64,000 bases of DNA from Ramlibacter sp. (GTDB lineage: Bacteria; Pseudomonadota; Gammaproteobacteria; Burkholderiales; Burkholderiaceae_C): contig JAUYOG010000022.1 of assembly GCA_030695945.1 (NCBI GenBank), forward strand, positions 248,001-312,000, read 5' to 3'. The notes below the pieces were generated by a model. The model saw nothing but the letters and a program-made list of their open reading frames with translations. It was not told the DNA's origin and searched no databases. Below are positions 38,946 through 48,948 of the stretch, piece by piece. Made by a program: the position numbers and the translations under genes. Each line of letters starts with the position of its first letter. Position 1 is the first letter of the stretch.

Positions 38946-39030
38946 GGGCCACCGCGGAACCGGCTTTGCCGGGCCGCTGGTGGCGCCCCCTTGAGGGGGA
39001 GGCGGCCAAAGGCCGCTTCGGGGGGGAGCT
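38946..39030 (-). repeat. GC-rich stem-loop intergenic repeat, copy between lpxA and lpxB
   Basis: Contains CCACCGCGGAACCGGC, GCCGGGCCGCTGGTGG, CCCCCTTGAGGGGG and GCGGCCAAAGGCCGC, then a G-run and GAGCT. Several consecutive perfect stems can form. Nearly identical to 41255-41337, differing mainly in the compensated GCCGCAGGC loop region. Confidence 0.8.
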
Positions 39031-39033
39031 CAT

Positions 39034-39822
39034 TTATCTGGCGATGCCGCGCTCGGCGGCGGCGAGGAAACCGCTCATCAAGGCAACGTCCTGCGCCGCT
39101 TCCGGGGCTTCGGCGGCCAGCGCCTCGATGGCCGCACGCGCCTGCTCGAGCGTGCGGCCCTCGCGGTAGAGCAGCTTGTGCATCTGCTTGACGGCGGCGA
39201 TGCGCTCCGCGCTGAATCCCCGCCGGCGCAAGCCGACGGCATTGAAGCCGCGAACCGCCAGCGGGTTGCCGTCCACCAGCATGAAGGGCGGCACATCCTG
39301 CGACACGGCGCTGGCGAAACCCACCATGACCTGCGCGCCCACCTTGACGAACTGGTGGATCCCGGTGAGGCCGCCCACGGTGACCCACTCGCCCAGCTCC
39401 ACGTGGCCGCCGAGCGTCGTGTTGTTGGCAAGGGTGGCATGGTTGCCCACCTGGCAGTCGTGCGCGATATGGGTGTACGCCATGATCCAGCAGTCGTCGC
39501 CTATGCGCGTCACGCCACCGCCGCCCGGCGACCCGATGTTGAAGGTGACGAACTCCCGGATCGTGTTGCGTTCGCCGATCACCAGCTGGCACGGCTCGCC
39601 GGCGTACTTCTTGTCCTGCGGGATCGCGCCGAGCGAGGCGAACTGGAAGATCCGGTTGTCGCGGCCGATGGTGGTGTGGCCCTCGATCACGCAATGCGGC
39701 CCCACGGCCGTACCGGCCCCGATGGTGACATCCGGGCCGATGACAGCGTAGGGGCCGACCGAAACGGTGCCGTCGAGGCGCGCCTTCGGATCGACCAGGG
39801 CCGTGGGATGGATCTGCGTCAC
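39034..39822 (-). CDS. lpxA: UDP-N-acetylglucosamine acyltransferase
   Basis: First committed step of lipid A synthesis: O-acylation of UDP-GlcNAc. It is 262 residues from the GTG at 39822, identical in length to E. coli LpxA, with AGGGAGG upstream. The left-handed beta-helix hexapeptides start [19 protein letters not shown]. The catalytic His lies in [15 protein letters not shown], and [26 protein letters not shown] and a C-terminal helical bundle follow. It starts 13 nt after fabZ. Confidence 0.97.
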   Translation of the reverse strand: MTQIHPTALVDPKARLDGTVSVGPYAVIGPDVTIGAGTAVGPHCVIEGHTTIGRDNRIFQFASLGAIPQDKKYAGEPCQLVIGERNTIREFVTFNIGSPGGGGVTRIGDDCWIMAYTHIAHDCQVGNHATLANNTTLGGHVELGEWVTVGGLTGIHQFVKVGAQVMVGFASAVSQDVPPFMLVDGNPLAVRGFNAVGLRRRGFSAERIAAVKQMHKLLYREGRTLEQARAAIEALAAEAPEAAQDVALMSGFLAAAERGIAR

Positions 39823-39835
39823 GGCGCCGGCCTCC

Positions 39836-40276
39836 CTAGGCGAGGGTGCGCATGGTGCACATGAGTTCGGCCTCGCAGGCGATGTCCTCACCCACTCGTG
39901 CCACGCCCTTGAACTTGTAGATGCCGGCGCGCGAACGCTCCAGGCTCACGTCCATCACCAGCTGGTCGCCGGGTTCCACCGGCCGCTTGAAGCGCGCGCC
40001 GTCGATGCCCGCGAAGTAGATGACGGACTTGTTGTCCGGCCCGGCGCCTTCAGCGGCGAACGACAGCAGCGCCGCCGTCTGGGCCATGGCTTCGAGCATC
40101 AGCACACCCGGCATGACCGGGCGATGCGGAAAGTGGCCGGCGAAGAAGGGCTCGTTGATGGTGACGTTCTTCAGCGCCTTGATGCGCTTGCCTGGCTCGA
40201 TCTCGAGCACCCGGTCCACCAGCAGGATCGGGTAGCGGTGCGGCAGTTTCTTCAGGATTTCGTGGATGTCCATCAT
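39836..40276 (-). CDS. fabZ: 3-hydroxyacyl-ACP dehydratase FabZ
   Basis: Hot-dog-fold dehydratase of fatty-acid elongation that also supplies hydroxyacyl-ACP balance for lipid A; 146 residues. The motifs are [13 protein letters not shown], the catalytic His in [20 protein letters not shown], and the Glu in the same helix. It overlaps the lpxD stop by 4 nt. Confidence 0.97.
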   Translation of the reverse strand: MMDIHEILKKLPHRYPILLVDRVLEIEPGKRIKALKNVTINEPFFAGHFPHRPVMPGVLMLEAMAQTAALLSFAAEGAGPDNKSVIYFAGIDGARFKRPVEPGDQLVMDVSLERSRAGIYKFKGVARVGEDIACEAELMCTMRTLA

Positions 40277-41244
40277 GATTCGTTCTTGGTTTCCAGGGCC
40301 TTGATGCGCTCGCGCAGGCGGTGCAGCTGCTTGAGCGCCGCGGCGTTCTTTTCCCAGGACGCATTGTCGTCGATGGGGAAGATGCCGGTGTAGTGGCCCG
40401 GCTTGAGGATGGACCGTGTGACCAGGGAGAACGAGGAGATGTGCACGTTGTCGGCGAGCGTGAGATGTCCGAGGATGCCCGCACTGCCGCCGATGGTGCA
40501 GTGCGCACCGATGGTCGCGCTGCCCGCCACCCCGACGCAGCCGGCCATGGCGGTGTGCCTGCCGATGCGAACGTTGTGCGCGATCTGGATCAGGTTGTCC
40601 AGCTTCACGCCGTCCTCGATGACGGTATCTCCCAGCGCGCCGCGGTCGATGCAGGTGTTTGCGCCGATCTCCACGTCGTTGCCGATGCGAACGGCCCCGA
40701 GCTGCTCGATCTTTTCCCAGGCCCCCTCGTTCGGGGCGAAGCCGAATCCGTCGGCGCCGATCACCGCGCCCGGATGGATGATGCAGCGCTCGCCGACGAC
40801 GCAGCCCTCGCCTACGGTGACGCGCGCCTTGAGTGTGGTGCCCGCACCGATTCGCGCGCCTCGCTCGACGACGCAGAGCGCACCGATTCTTGCGCTTGGG
40901 TCGATCACCGCGTCAGGATCGACGACGGCACTGGGGTGGATCGCCGGTCCACCCGCGACCCCGAGTTGCCTCTTCCACAACTGCGTCACCCGCGCGAAAT
41001 ACAGGTAAGGCTGGTCTGTGACGATGCAGTCGCCGCGGACCAATGCCGCGTTCCGCTGGGCCGGCGCGACGATGACGCAGCCGGCGCGCGAAGCGGCCAG
41101 CTGCTGTGCATACTTGGGATTGCTGAGGAAACTCAGCTGTGCGGGGGTGGCCGATTCGAGCGGCGCGAGCCCTTCGATGTTCCGCTCCGCATCACCGCAC
41201 AGCTCGCCGCCGAGCGCTTCGACAATGGCGCCTAGGCGAAGCAC
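40273..41244 (-). CDS. lpxD: UDP-3-O-(3-hydroxyacyl)glucosamine N-acyltransferase
   Basis: Third step of lipid A synthesis; 323 residues. An N-terminal uridine-binding domain (about 1-100, with [21 protein letters not shown]) is followed by hexapeptide repeats (from [13 protein letters not shown]) holding the catalytic His in [19 protein letters not shown]-terminal helix ends the protein. Its start is preceded by an intergenic repeat that separates it from skp. Confidence 0.96.
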   Translation of the reverse strand: MLRLGAIVEALGGELCGDAERNIEGLAPLESATPAQLSFLSNPKYAQQLAASRAGCVIVAPAQRNAALVRGDCIVTDQPYLYFARVTQLWKRQLGVAGGPAIHPSAVVDPDAVIDPSARIGALCVVERGARIGAGTTLKARVTVGEGCVVGERCIIHPGAVIGADGFGFAPNEGAWEKIEQLGAVRIGNDVEIGANTCIDRGALGDTVIEDGVKLDNLIQIAHNVRIGRHTAMAGCVGVAGSATIGAHCTIGGSAGILGHLTLADNVHISSFSLVTRSILKPGHYTGIFPIDDNASWEKNAAALKQLHRLRERIKALETKNES

Positions 41245-41254
41245 ATCGAGGCGG

Positions 41255-41337
41255 GGGCCACCGCGGAACGGGCTTCGCCGGGCCGCTGGTGGCGCCCCCT
41301 TGAGGGGGAGGCGCCGCAGGCGCTTCGGGGGGGAGCT
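41255..41337 (-). repeat. GC-rich stem-loop intergenic repeat, copy between skp and lpxD
   Basis: Same element as 38946-39030: CCACCGCGGAACGGGC, GCCGGGCCGCTGGTGG, CCCCCTTGAGGGGG, GGCGCCGCAGGCGC and a terminal G-run plus GAGCT. It fills the whole gap between the skp stop and the lpxD start. Confidence 0.8.
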
Positions 41338-41338
41338 T

Positions 41339-41848
41339 TCATCGCGCGGCGTTGAGCGCCTTGATCACCTTGTCGGTGATGTCGTGCTTGGGGTTGATGT
41401 ACACCGCTTCCTGCAGCACCACGTCGTATTTCTCGGCTTCCGCCACCTGCTTGACCACGCGATTGGCGCGCTCGAGCACTTGCTGCAGCTCTTCGTTCTT
41501 GCGGGCGTTCAGGTCTTCCTGGAATTCCCGGCGCTTGCGCTGGAAGTCGCGGTCCTGGTCGATCAGCTGCTTCTGGCGTTGCGCGCGCTGGGTTTCCGAC
41601 AGCGTGGGGGCCTCGCGCTCAAAGCGCTCGGACAGGCTCTTGAGCGAGTTGCCGATGTCGTTCAACTCCTTCTCGCGCTTGGAGAACTCCTGCTCCAGCT
41701 TGGCCTGGGCGGCCTTGGCCGTGTTGGCTTCGCGGAAGATGCGGTCGGTGTTGACGAAGCCGACCCGGAAATCCTCGGCCCGCGCCTGCGTGCCGAGCGC
41801 AAGCAGGCCGAAAAGAAGGACCCAGCATTGACGGCGCAGATACTTCAT
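41339..41848 (-). CDS. skp: Periplasmic chaperone Skp/OmpH
   Basis: Holdase for unfolded outer-membrane proteins in the periplasm, 169 residues. A Sec signal peptide (1-24, cut after ARA) is followed by [23 protein letters not shown], a long charged coiled-coil region (about 50-130), and the closing strand [23 protein letters not shown]. The start shares one base with the bamA stop (TAATG), matching the functional link to BamA. Confidence 0.95.
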   Translation of the reverse strand: MKYLRRQCWVLLFGLLALGTQARAEDFRVGFVNTDRIFREANTAKAAQAKLEQEFSKREKELNDIGNSLKSLSERFEREAPTLSETQRAQRQKQLIDQDRDFQRKRREFQEDLNARKNEELQQVLERANRVVKQVAEAEKYDVVLQEAVYINPKHDITDKVIKALNAAR

Positions 41849-44142
41849 TAGAAAGAGGTCCCGATCTGGAATTGCAGTTTCTGGATTCTATCGCCAGCGA
41901 ACTTGCGCACCGGATAGGCCGCCGCCAGCCGCAGCGGACCGATGGGGGAGATCCAGGACAGGCCCAGGCCCACGGACGCACGCAACTCGCTCAGCCGGAA
42001 CTTGTCGTTCTCGCCATAGACGTTGCCGGCGTCGACGAAGCCGAACGCGCGCAGGCTGCGGTCGTTGCCCGCGCCGGGGAACGGCGTGATGATCTCCGCG
42101 TTCAGTGTCAGCTTCTTGGGCCCGCCGATGGTCGAGCCCGTGACGTCCCTCGGACCCAGCGTCCCCTGGTCGAAGCCGCGCACCGAGCCCAGGCCGCCCG
42201 AATAGAAGTGCTTGAACACCGGGAACGGCCGGCCGCCCAGGCCCTTGCCCCACCCGGCTTCGCCATTGAATGCCAGCGTGAACTGCTTGTTGATGGGGAC
42301 GTACTGCTGGAACTGGTAATTGGCCCTCAGGTAACGCGCGTCGCCGGCCACGCCGAGCTCGCCCGCGACCCGCTGGAAACGCCCGCTCGTCGGGGCGATC
42401 GAGCTGTCCCGGCTGTCGCGGCCCCAGCCGATCGACAGCGGGAGCGACGTGCTGGTGTAGCCGAAGCGCTCGGCGTAGGCCAGGTAGGCCGCCGGGATGT
42501 TGGTGCCGGGCTTGATCTCGACCCGTTCGATGCTGCCCCCGAAGAAGACGGTGTCCAGTTCGGAGAACGGCACGCCGAAGCGCAGGCCGGCCCCGGTGGT
42601 TGCCAGCTGGTAGTTGCCCCCCTGGTCTTCGTACGGCTTGGAAGTACGGTGGTAGATGTCGATGGCGCGGGAAACGCCGTCGGGTGTGAAGTAGGGGTTG
42701 ACCGAGCTGAACGCGATCGTCCGGTTGTACTTGCTGGTGTTGACTTCGATCCCCAGGTAATTGCCGGTGCCGAAGGCGTTTTCCTGCTTGACCGAGAACG
42801 ACAGCGCCAGTTTTTCGGCGCTGGAAAATCCGGCGCCCAGCTGCAGGCTGCCGGTGGGCTTCTCCACCACGTTGATCGCGAGGTCGACCTGGTCGGGCGC
42901 GCCCGGCACGTCGCTGGTCTCGACGTTCACTTCCTTGAAGTAGCCGAGGCGGTCGATGCGGTCGCGCGAGAGCTTGATCTTGTCGGCGTCGTACCAGGAA
43001 GCCTCGAACTGGCGGAACTCGCGGCGGACCACTTCGTCGCGCGTGCGGTTGTTGCCGCCGATGAGGATGCGGCGCACGTAGGCGCGCCGCGAGGGCTCGG
43101 CCACCAGCACGAACGCCACGCGGTTGTTGGCGCGATCGATCTCCGGTCGCGCGGCCACGTTGGCGAAGGCGTAGCCGAAGTTGCCGAAATAATCCGTGAA
43201 CGCTTTCGTCGTCTCGGCCACCTTGTCGGCGTTGTACGGCTCGCCCGGCACGATCTTGACCAGCGACTTGAACTCTTCTTCCTTGCCCAGGTAGTTGCCC
43301 TCGAGCCTCACGGCCGAGACCACATACCGCTGGCCTTCCGTGACGTTCACGGTGACGGTGATGTCCTGCTTGTTCGGCGAGATCGCGACCTGGGTCGAAT
43401 CGATGCGGAACTCAAGGTAGCCGCGGGCCAGGTAGTAGGCGCGCAGCGCTTCCATGTCGGCATTGAGCTTGGCACGCGAATAGCGGTCGGACTTGGTGTA
43501 CCAGGAGAGCATGCCTCCCGTGTCCAGGTCGAACAGGCCCCTCAGGGTCGACTCGCTGAACGCAGAGTTGCCGACAACGCGGATTTCCTTGATCCGGGCG
43601 GGCTCGCCTTCGGTCACCGTGAAGGTCAGGTTGACGCGGTTGCGCTCGATCGGCGTGACGGTGGTCACGACCTCGGCGCCATACAGGCTCTTATTGATGT
43701 ACTGGCGCTTGAGTTCCTGCTCGGCCCGGTCGGCCAGCCCCTGGTCGTATGGACGGCCCTCGGTCAGGCCGATCTCGCGCAGCGCCTTCTTCAGGGCGTC
43801 CTTGTCGAACTCCCTGGAGCCGACGAATTCCACGTCGGCGATGGTCGGGCGCTCCTCGACGACCACCACCAGGACGTCGCCCTGCGTCTCGAGCCGGACA
43901 TCCTTGAACAGGCCCAGGCCGAACAGCGCGCGGATCGCGGCCGCTCCCTTTTCATCGTTGTACAGGTCGCCGATGCGAAACGGCAGCGAAGCGAAGATGG
44001 TGCCGGGCTCGACGCGCTGCAGGCCTTCGACACGGATGTCGCGCACGGTGAAAGGGTCCACCGCCCATGCGTTGGCCACGAAGGCCATGGCGACCATGGC
44101 CGAAACTGTACGCACGCGAAAGCGCTTGAATTGTTTTTTCAT
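41848..44142 (-). CDS. bamA: Outer membrane protein assembly factor BamA
   Basis: Central Omp85 insertase, 764 residues. The signal peptide ends about residue 27 (NAWA). Five POTRA domains follow, beginning FTVRDIRVEGLQRVEPGTIF, then a 16-strand barrel. The L6-loop motif VRGF occurs in GGLGSVRGFDQGTLGPRD. The protein ends LQFQIGTSF with the terminal Phe needed for insertion. It lies between rseP and skp, the conserved proteobacterial order. Confidence 0.97.
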   Translation of the reverse strand: MKKQFKRFRVRTVSAMVAMAFVANAWAVDPFTVRDIRVEGLQRVEPGTIFASLPFRIGDLYNDEKGAAAIRALFGLGLFKDVRLETQGDVLVVVVEERPTIADVEFVGSREFDKDALKKALREIGLTEGRPYDQGLADRAEQELKRQYINKSLYGAEVVTTVTPIERNRVNLTFTVTEGEPARIKEIRVVGNSAFSESTLRGLFDLDTGGMLSWYTKSDRYSRAKLNADMEALRAYYLARGYLEFRIDSTQVAISPNKQDITVTVNVTEGQRYVVSAVRLEGNYLGKEEEFKSLVKIVPGEPYNADKVAETTKAFTDYFGNFGYAFANVAARPEIDRANNRVAFVLVAEPSRRAYVRRILIGGNNRTRDEVVRREFRQFEASWYDADKIKLSRDRIDRLGYFKEVNVETSDVPGAPDQVDLAINVVEKPTGSLQLGAGFSSAEKLALSFSVKQENAFGTGNYLGIEVNTSKYNRTIAFSSVNPYFTPDGVSRAIDIYHRTSKPYEDQGGNYQLATTGAGLRFGVPFSELDTVFFGGSIERVEIKPGTNIPAAYLAYAERFGYTSTSLPLSIGWGRDSRDSSIAPTSGRFQRVAGELGVAGDARYLRANYQFQQYVPINKQFTLAFNGEAGWGKGLGGRPFPVFKHFYSGGLGSVRGFDQGTLGPRDVTGSTIGGPKKLTLNAEIITPFPGAGNDRSLRAFGFVDAGNVYGENDKFRLSELRASVGLGLSWISPIGPLRLAAAYPVRKFAGDRIQKLQFQIGTSF

Positions 44143-44202
44143 GAATCAAGGTTGGCCCCGCAACGCCCCCGGGGGCGAATAGCAGGCAGCAGCCACAAAA
44201 GG

Positions 44203-45564
44203 TTAACCAAAGAGACGGGTCACGTCGTTGAAAAGCGCGATCGTCATCATCACCAGCAGCACCGCCACCCCGCCCCGCTGCAGGCGCTCCATCCAGGCGT
44301 CGGAGACGCTCTTGCCCGTCACAGCCTCCCAAAGATAATACATCAGGTGCCCACCGTCCAAGACGGGCAGCGGCAGCAGGTTGAGCACCCCCAGACTGAC
44401 GCTGATCAAGGCCAGGAAGACCAGGTATTGCGTGAGGCCCAGGCTGGCCGACTTGCCGGCGTAATCCGCGATCGTCAGGGGGCCGCTCAGGTTCTTGAGG
44501 GAGGCTTCACCCACCACCATGCGCCCCATCATGCGCAGCGTCAGCAACGAAACCTCCCACGTGCGCTGCACGCCCTTCCAGAGCCCCTCGACCGGCCCGT
44601 AGCGCACGGTGATGAATTCGGGCGGCGCGCCGACGTAGGCCCCGATGCGGCCAATGCCCGCCTGAGTCGCCGCGTCCTGCACGGTATCGGGCTGCACCTG
44701 CACCTCGAGCGTCGTGGCGCCGCGCTGCACCCGCCATGCCTGGGCGATGGCCTTGCCGCCCTGCACGCCGGACCGGATGATCTCGCGCAGCTGCTGCCCG
44801 TCGACGACCTGGGTGCTGCCGACGGCCACGACCAGGTCGCCCTTGGCGAGGCCCGCACGGCGGGCGGCGCCCTCCATCACATCCCCGATGACAGGCGGCG
44901 TCCACGGGCCGACGATCCCGATCCTTCGAAACAATTGGGCATCGGCCTCGCGCGACGGGATCCGGCCCAGCGCCAGCAAGGCCTCGCGGCCGCCGCCCAG
45001 CTGCAGCCGCACGTCGCGGCCGTCCAGCGCGCCGCGGGTGAGCAGCCAGCGCAGCTCCTCGAACGAGCGGACGGGCTGCAGGTCCTCGCCTTCGAAGGCG
45101 GCCTTCTCCACGACCTCGCCGCCGCGCAGCCCCGCCCGGTCCGCGACCGACCCGGGCACCGGGCTCGCGAGGACCGGCTTGGGCTCCTCGACGCCGTACC
45201 AGTTCACAGCCGCATACAGCACGATGGCCAGCAGCAGGTTCGCGGCGGGCCCCGCCGCGACGATGGCCGCCCGGGATTTCAGCGGCTGGGTATTGAAGGC
45301 CATGGCCCGGTGCTCCGGGGCGACGGGCCCTTCGCGCTCGTCCAGCATCTTCACGTAGCCGCCCAGCGGGAAGGCGCCGATCACGAATTCCGTATCCTGC
45401 CCGGGTTTCTGCTTGCGGGGCTGCCAGCGGTACAAGGTCTTGCCGAAGCCCACCGAAAACCGCAGCACCTTCACGCCGCATGCCACGGCCACGCGGTAGT
45501 GGCCGTACTCGTGCACGGCGATCAACAGCCCGAGGGCGACGACGAAGGCAACGATGGTCAGCAT
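44203..45564 (-). CDS. rseP: Site-2 intramembrane protease RseP
   Basis: Zinc protease that cleaves anti-sigma-E factor RseA within the membrane; 453 residues. HEYGH is in the first transmembrane helix (LLIAVHEYGHYRVA). Tandem PDZ domains occupy about 110-300 (SVADRAGLRGGEVVEKA, then GAARRAGLAKGDLVVAVG). The second active-site helix carries NLLPLPVLDGGHLMYYL. It lies 18 nt after dxr. Confidence 0.96.
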   Translation of the reverse strand: MLTIVAFVVALGLLIAVHEYGHYRVAVACGVKVLRFSVGFGKTLYRWQPRKQKPGQDTEFVIGAFPLGGYVKMLDEREGPVAPEHRAMAFNTQPLKSRAAIVAAGPAANLLLAIVLYAAVNWYGVEEPKPVLASPVPGSVADRAGLRGGEVVEKAAFEGEDLQPVRSFEELRWLLTRGALDGRDVRLQLGGGREALLALGRIPSREADAQLFRRIGIVGPWTPPVIGDVMEGAARRAGLAKGDLVVAVGSTQVVDGQQLREIIRSGVQGGKAIAQAWRVQRGATTLEVQVQPDTVQDAATQAGIGRIGAYVGAPPEFITVRYGPVEGLWKGVQRTWEVSLLTLRMMGRMVVGEASLKNLSGPLTIADYAGKSASLGLTQYLVFLALISVSLGVLNLLPLPVLDGGHLMYYLWEAVTGKSVSDAWMERLQRGGVAVLLVMMTIALFNDVTRLFG

Positions 45565-45582
45565 GCGGGGCGTGATTCCAGT

Positions 45583-46773
45583 TCAGGTGCGCAACCGGGC
45601 GATGGCGCGCGCCGCGGCCTCGCGCGAGAGCGCGTCCAGGGCCAGCAGATCATCCAGCGATTCGGGGCTGGAGGCTGTAACCGCCTCCAAAGTTGCAACA
45701 TTGACGTGGTGGATCTGGTCGAAGCGGATGCGGCCGTCCAGGAAAGCCGCCACCGCGACCTCGTTGGCCGCGTTGAGCACAGCCGTCGTTCCCGACGGGG
45801 CTCGCAACGCCTCCCACGCGAGGGCCAGGCCAGGGAAGCGCTCGGGGTGGCCGCGGCTGTCCAGGGCCTCGAAGCTCATGTCCGCGAGCTGGTGGAAGTC
45901 CAGTGCCTGCGCGCCGGACGCCACGCGGTCGGGCCAGGCCAGGCCGTAGGCTATCGGCACGCGCATGTCCGGCGTGCCCAGTTGGGCGACGACCGAGGTG
46001 TCGCGGTACTGGACCATGGAATGGATCACGCTCTGCGGATGAATCACCACCTCGAGGCGTTGCGGCGCCAGGCCGAACAGGAAGCGCGCCTCGATCACCT
46101 CCAGCGCCTTGTTCATCATGGTGGCGGAATCGACCGATATCTTGCGGCCCATCACCCAATTGGGGTGCGCACAGGCCTCTTCGGGTGTCACATGGCACAG
46201 CGTCGCGGGCTCGCGGGTGCGGAACGGGCCGCCCGAAGCGGTGAGGATGATCTTCTCGACCCGCTCATCCCAGGTTGCGGGGTCTTCGGGCAACGACTGG
46301 AAGATGGCCGAGTGTTCGCTGTCGATGGGCAGAAGCGTGGCGCCGCCCTGCTTGACGGCCTGCATGAACAGGTCGCCGCCGACCACCAGCGCTTCCTTGT
46401 TGGCCAGCAGGAGCTTCTTGCCCGCGCGCGCCGCGGCCAGGCACGAAGCCAGGCCGGCGGCACCGACGATCGCGGCCATCACCGCGTCGACCGATTCGTG
46501 CGCCGCCATCTCCTGCAGCGCGCCCTCGCCCCGGAGGACCTTGGTGGGCAATCCCTCCCGCTCGATCCGGTGCGCCAGTTCGCGGCCCGCGTCGTCGCCG
46601 ACCATCACCGCGAAGCGCGGGCGGAACTGCCCGCACTGCCTGAGCATGAGGTCCACCTGGCTCGCGGCGCTCAGGGCGAAAACCTCGAACCGATCCGGGT
46701 GCCTCGCGATCACGTCCAGCGTGTTCGCGCCGATGGACCCCGTGGAGCCCAGGACTGCGATGCGTTGCTTCAT
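45583..46773 (-). CDS. dxr: 1-deoxy-D-xylulose-5-phosphate reductoisomerase
   Basis: Second step of the MEP isoprenoid pathway; 396 residues from the ATG at 46773, which overlaps the cdsA stop by 4 nt. NADPH binding is at LGSTGSIGANTLDVI; LLLANKEALVVGG, LTASGGPFRT, PNWVMGRKISVDSATMMNKALEVIEA (metal and substrate sites) and the C-terminal helical domain follow. The longer in-frame extension upstream is antiparallel noise within cdsA. Confidence 0.97.
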   Translation of the reverse strand: MKQRIAVLGSTGSIGANTLDVIARHPDRFEVFALSAASQVDLMLRQCGQFRPRFAVMVGDDAGRELAHRIEREGLPTKVLRGEGALQEMAAHESVDAVMAAIVGAAGLASCLAAARAGKKLLLANKEALVVGGDLFMQAVKQGGATLLPIDSEHSAIFQSLPEDPATWDERVEKIILTASGGPFRTREPATLCHVTPEEACAHPNWVMGRKISVDSATMMNKALEVIEARFLFGLAPQRLEVVIHPQSVIHSMVQYRDTSVVAQLGTPDMRVPIAYGLAWPDRVASGAQALDFHQLADMSFEALDSRGHPERFPGLALAWEALRAPSGTTAVLNAANEVAVAAFLDGRIRFDQIHHVNVATLEAVTASSPESLDDLLALDALSREAAARAIARLRT

Positions 46774-47624
46774 CGGTAGGTGAGCGTCGTGAGCATCATC
46801 GCCAGCGGCAAGGTGGGGAGAAGCGCGTCCACGCGGTCCAGCACGCCGCCGTGGCCAGGAAGCAGGTTGCTCGAATCCTTCACGCCGGCGCTGCGCTTGA
46901 TCAGCGACTCCGCCAGGTCCCCCACTACGCTCATGGCCGCCATGAAGAGCGCGGCAAGGATAAGCAGCCACCAGCCTTGCGCCGCCAGGCGCGAGTACAG
47001 GCTGGGCACGCCCGCCTGCAAGGCGCGGTCGGCGAGCGTCCACGCCACCGCCAGCACCAGCACGCCCGCCATGCCGCCCCACACGCCTTCCCAGCTTTTG
47101 CCCGGGCTGATCGCGGGCGCCAGTTTGCGCTTCGTGAATTTCAGGCCGAATGCACGGCCCGCGAAATAGGCAAAGACGTCGGCCACCCACACCAGGACGA
47201 GCACCGACAGCAGGAAGTTGACGCCTATCGTCCTGGCCTGGGCCACCGCGAGCCACGCTGCCAGGAGCGCAAGCAATCCACCGGCGAGCCGCACGGGTTG
47301 AGGAATCTTCGGCCAGCCCGCCACGCCGGCGCGGATCAACCATGCGCCGACCAGCACCCACAGGCCGCCCACGACGGACCAGAGCACCGGCAGCGGCCGC
47401 GCCAGCAGGCCCGCATACCAGGCCAGCCCGCACAGGCCGAGGCACACGGCGGCCAGGGCCACGGAGCCACCCTGGCCAAGGCCATTCAGCCGCCCCCATT
47501 CCCAGCCACCCGCGGCGATCAGGACCAGGGTCACGGCGGCGAACGGAACGGGCGAAGGCCAGAACAGGGCCGGCAGCAGGATGGCCAGCAGGACGATGGC
47601 CGTGATGATTCGCTGCTTGAGCAT
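46770..47624 (-). CDS. cdsA: Phosphatidate cytidylyltransferase
   Basis: Makes CDP-diacylglycerol for all phospholipids; 284 residues, about eight membrane helices. The CDS family signature near the C-terminus is SVVGDLAESLIKRSAGVKDS followed by LLPGHGGVLDRVDALL. The SPGKSWEGVWGG loop is also typical. The ATG at 47624 is 10 nt after uppS. Confidence 0.96.
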   Translation of the reverse strand: MLKQRIITAIVLLAILLPALFWPSPVPFAAVTLVLIAAGGWEWGRLNGLGQGGSVALAAVCLGLCGLAWYAGLLARPLPVLWSVVGGLWVLVGAWLIRAGVAGWPKIPQPVRLAGGLLALLAAWLAVAQARTIGVNFLLSVLVLVWVADVFAYFAGRAFGLKFTKRKLAPAISPGKSWEGVWGGMAGVLVLAVAWTLADRALQAGVPSLYSRLAAQGWWLLILAALFMAAMSVVGDLAESLIKRSAGVKDSSNLLPGHGGVLDRVDALLPTLPLAMMLTTLTYR

Positions 47625-47634
47625 GGGAAGGGGC

Positions 47635-48378
47635 TCAGGCCGCCCTGCGCGCCGGCGGAGCCAGCTGCTCCGACGTCCGCCCGAAGCGCCGCTCGCGCGC
47701 CGCGTAATCGGCCAGCGCCTCGTCCAGCGCCGCCCCGTCGAACTCGGGCCAGAGCTTGTCGGTGAAATACAGCTCCGAGTAAGCGGCTTGCCACAACAGG
47801 AAGTTGGAAAGCCGCCGTTCGCCGCCGGTGCGGATGATGAGGTCCGGCGCCGGCACATGGGCGAGCGCGAGCGCGCCGTCGAGGCTCTGCTCGGTGATCG
47901 CCTCGCCGCGCGCGGCCAGCGCCGCCGCCGCCTGCGCGATGTCCCAGCGCCCCCCATAGTTGAAGCACACGTTGAAGACCAGCCGGGTGTTGCCGGCGGT
48001 GTCGGCTTCCGCGTGCGCCAGGCCCGCGCGCACCTTTTCCGAGAGCGCGGCGCGGTCGCCGACGAACTTCACCCGGACGCCTTCGTTCTTCAGCTGGGGC
48101 ACTTCACGCGCCAGTGCGAGCGCCAGCAATTCCATCAGGCCGGACACCTCCTCGGGCGGGCGGTTCCAGTTCTCCGAAGAGAACGCGAATACCGTCAGCA
48201 CCTTCACGCCGCGCTCGTCGCAATGGCGCAGGCAGGCGCGCAGTGCATCCATGCCCTTCTTGTGGCCGGCCACACGCGGCAGGTAGCGCCGCGTGGCCCA
48301 GCGGCCATTGCCGTCCATGACGATGGCGACGTGGTGGGGAATGGCGCCTTGCGTCATGCTGCTGGGATCATGGCTCAA
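47635..48378 (-). CDS. uppS: Undecaprenyl diphosphate synthase (cis-prenyltransferase)
   Basis: Makes the C55 lipid carrier for cell-wall and envelope glycans; 247 residues. [16 protein letters not shown] holds the catalytic Asp, then [13 protein letters not shown], and [23 protein letters not shown] with the conserved Arg and Glu residues. It overlaps the frr stop by 4 nt. Confidence 0.97.
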   Translation of the reverse strand: MSHDPSSMTQGAIPHHVAIVMDGNGRWATRRYLPRVAGHKKGMDALRACLRHCDERGVKVLTVFAFSSENWNRPPEEVSGLMELLALALAREVPQLKNEGVRVKFVGDRAALSEKVRAGLAHAEADTAGNTRLVFNVCFNYGGRWDIAQAAAALAARGEAITEQSLDGALALAHVPAPDLIIRTGGERRLSNFLLWQAAYSELYFTDKLWPEFDGAALDEALADYAARERRFGRTSEQLAPPARRAA

Positions 48379-48938
48379 ACGGCCATGATCTCCTGCTCCT
48401 TGTTGTGGACGAGCTGGTCGATCTCGGCGATGTGCTTGTCGGTCAGTTTCTGGATCTCGGCTTCGGAGCGCTTCTGGTCGTCCTCGGATGCCAGCTTGTC
48501 CTTCACGACCTTCTTGACGTGCTCGTTCGCGTCGCGGCGCAGGTTGCGCACGGCGATCTTCGCGGCCTCGCCCTCGTGGCGCACGAGCTTGGTCATCTCC
48601 TTGCGGCGCTCCTCGCTCATGGGCGGCATCGGCACGCGGATCAGGTCGCCCATGGAGGCCGGGTTCAGGCCCAGGTCGCTCTCGCGGATGGCCTTCTCGA
48701 TCTTGGCGCCCATGTTCTTTTCCCAGGGCTGCACGCTGATGGTCCGCGAGTCGATCAGCGAGAGATTCGCAACCTGGCTGAGCGGCAACATGGAGCCGTA
48801 GTACTCGACATGCACCGTGTCCAGCAATGCCGGGTTGGCGCGGCCGGTGCGGATCTTCGTCATGTTGTTCTTGAACGCGGCGATGGATTGGTCCATCTTG
48901 CCCTGCATGGTCTTGGTGATTTCGGCGATTGTTGTCAT
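48375..48938 (-). CDS. frr: Ribosome recycling factor
   Basis: Splits post-termination ribosomes with EF-G; 187 residues (E. coli 185). The three-helix-bundle head and tail are evident: [19 protein letters not shown], the beta domain [20 protein letters not shown], and [19 protein letters not shown]. It lies 10 nt after pyrH. Confidence 0.97.
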   Translation of the reverse strand: MTTIAEITKTMQGKMDQSIAAFKNNMTKIRTGRANPALLDTVHVEYYGSMLPLSQVANLSLIDSRTISVQPWEKNMGAKIEKAIRESDLGLNPASMGDLIRVPMPPMSEERRKEMTKLVRHEGEAAKIAVRNLRRDANEHVKKVVKDKLASEDDQKRSEAEIQKLTDKHIAEIDQLVHNKEQEIMAV

Positions 48939-48948
48939 AGCGGTCTCC

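Noticed and set aside
44164-44177. CGCCCCCGGGGGCG palindrome between rseP and bamA
   Set aside because: A 14-bp GC palindrome without a loop or T-run; expected by chance in such GC-rich DNA and not convincing as a terminator or operator.
41872-46779. A 1635-codon stop-free frame on the plus strand, antisense to bamA, rseP and dxr
   Set aside because: GC-rich codon bias on the minus strand removes stop codons from one antisense frame. The translation is His/Arg/Asp/Ala-rich with no domain, and the opposite strand encodes three well-defined proteins.
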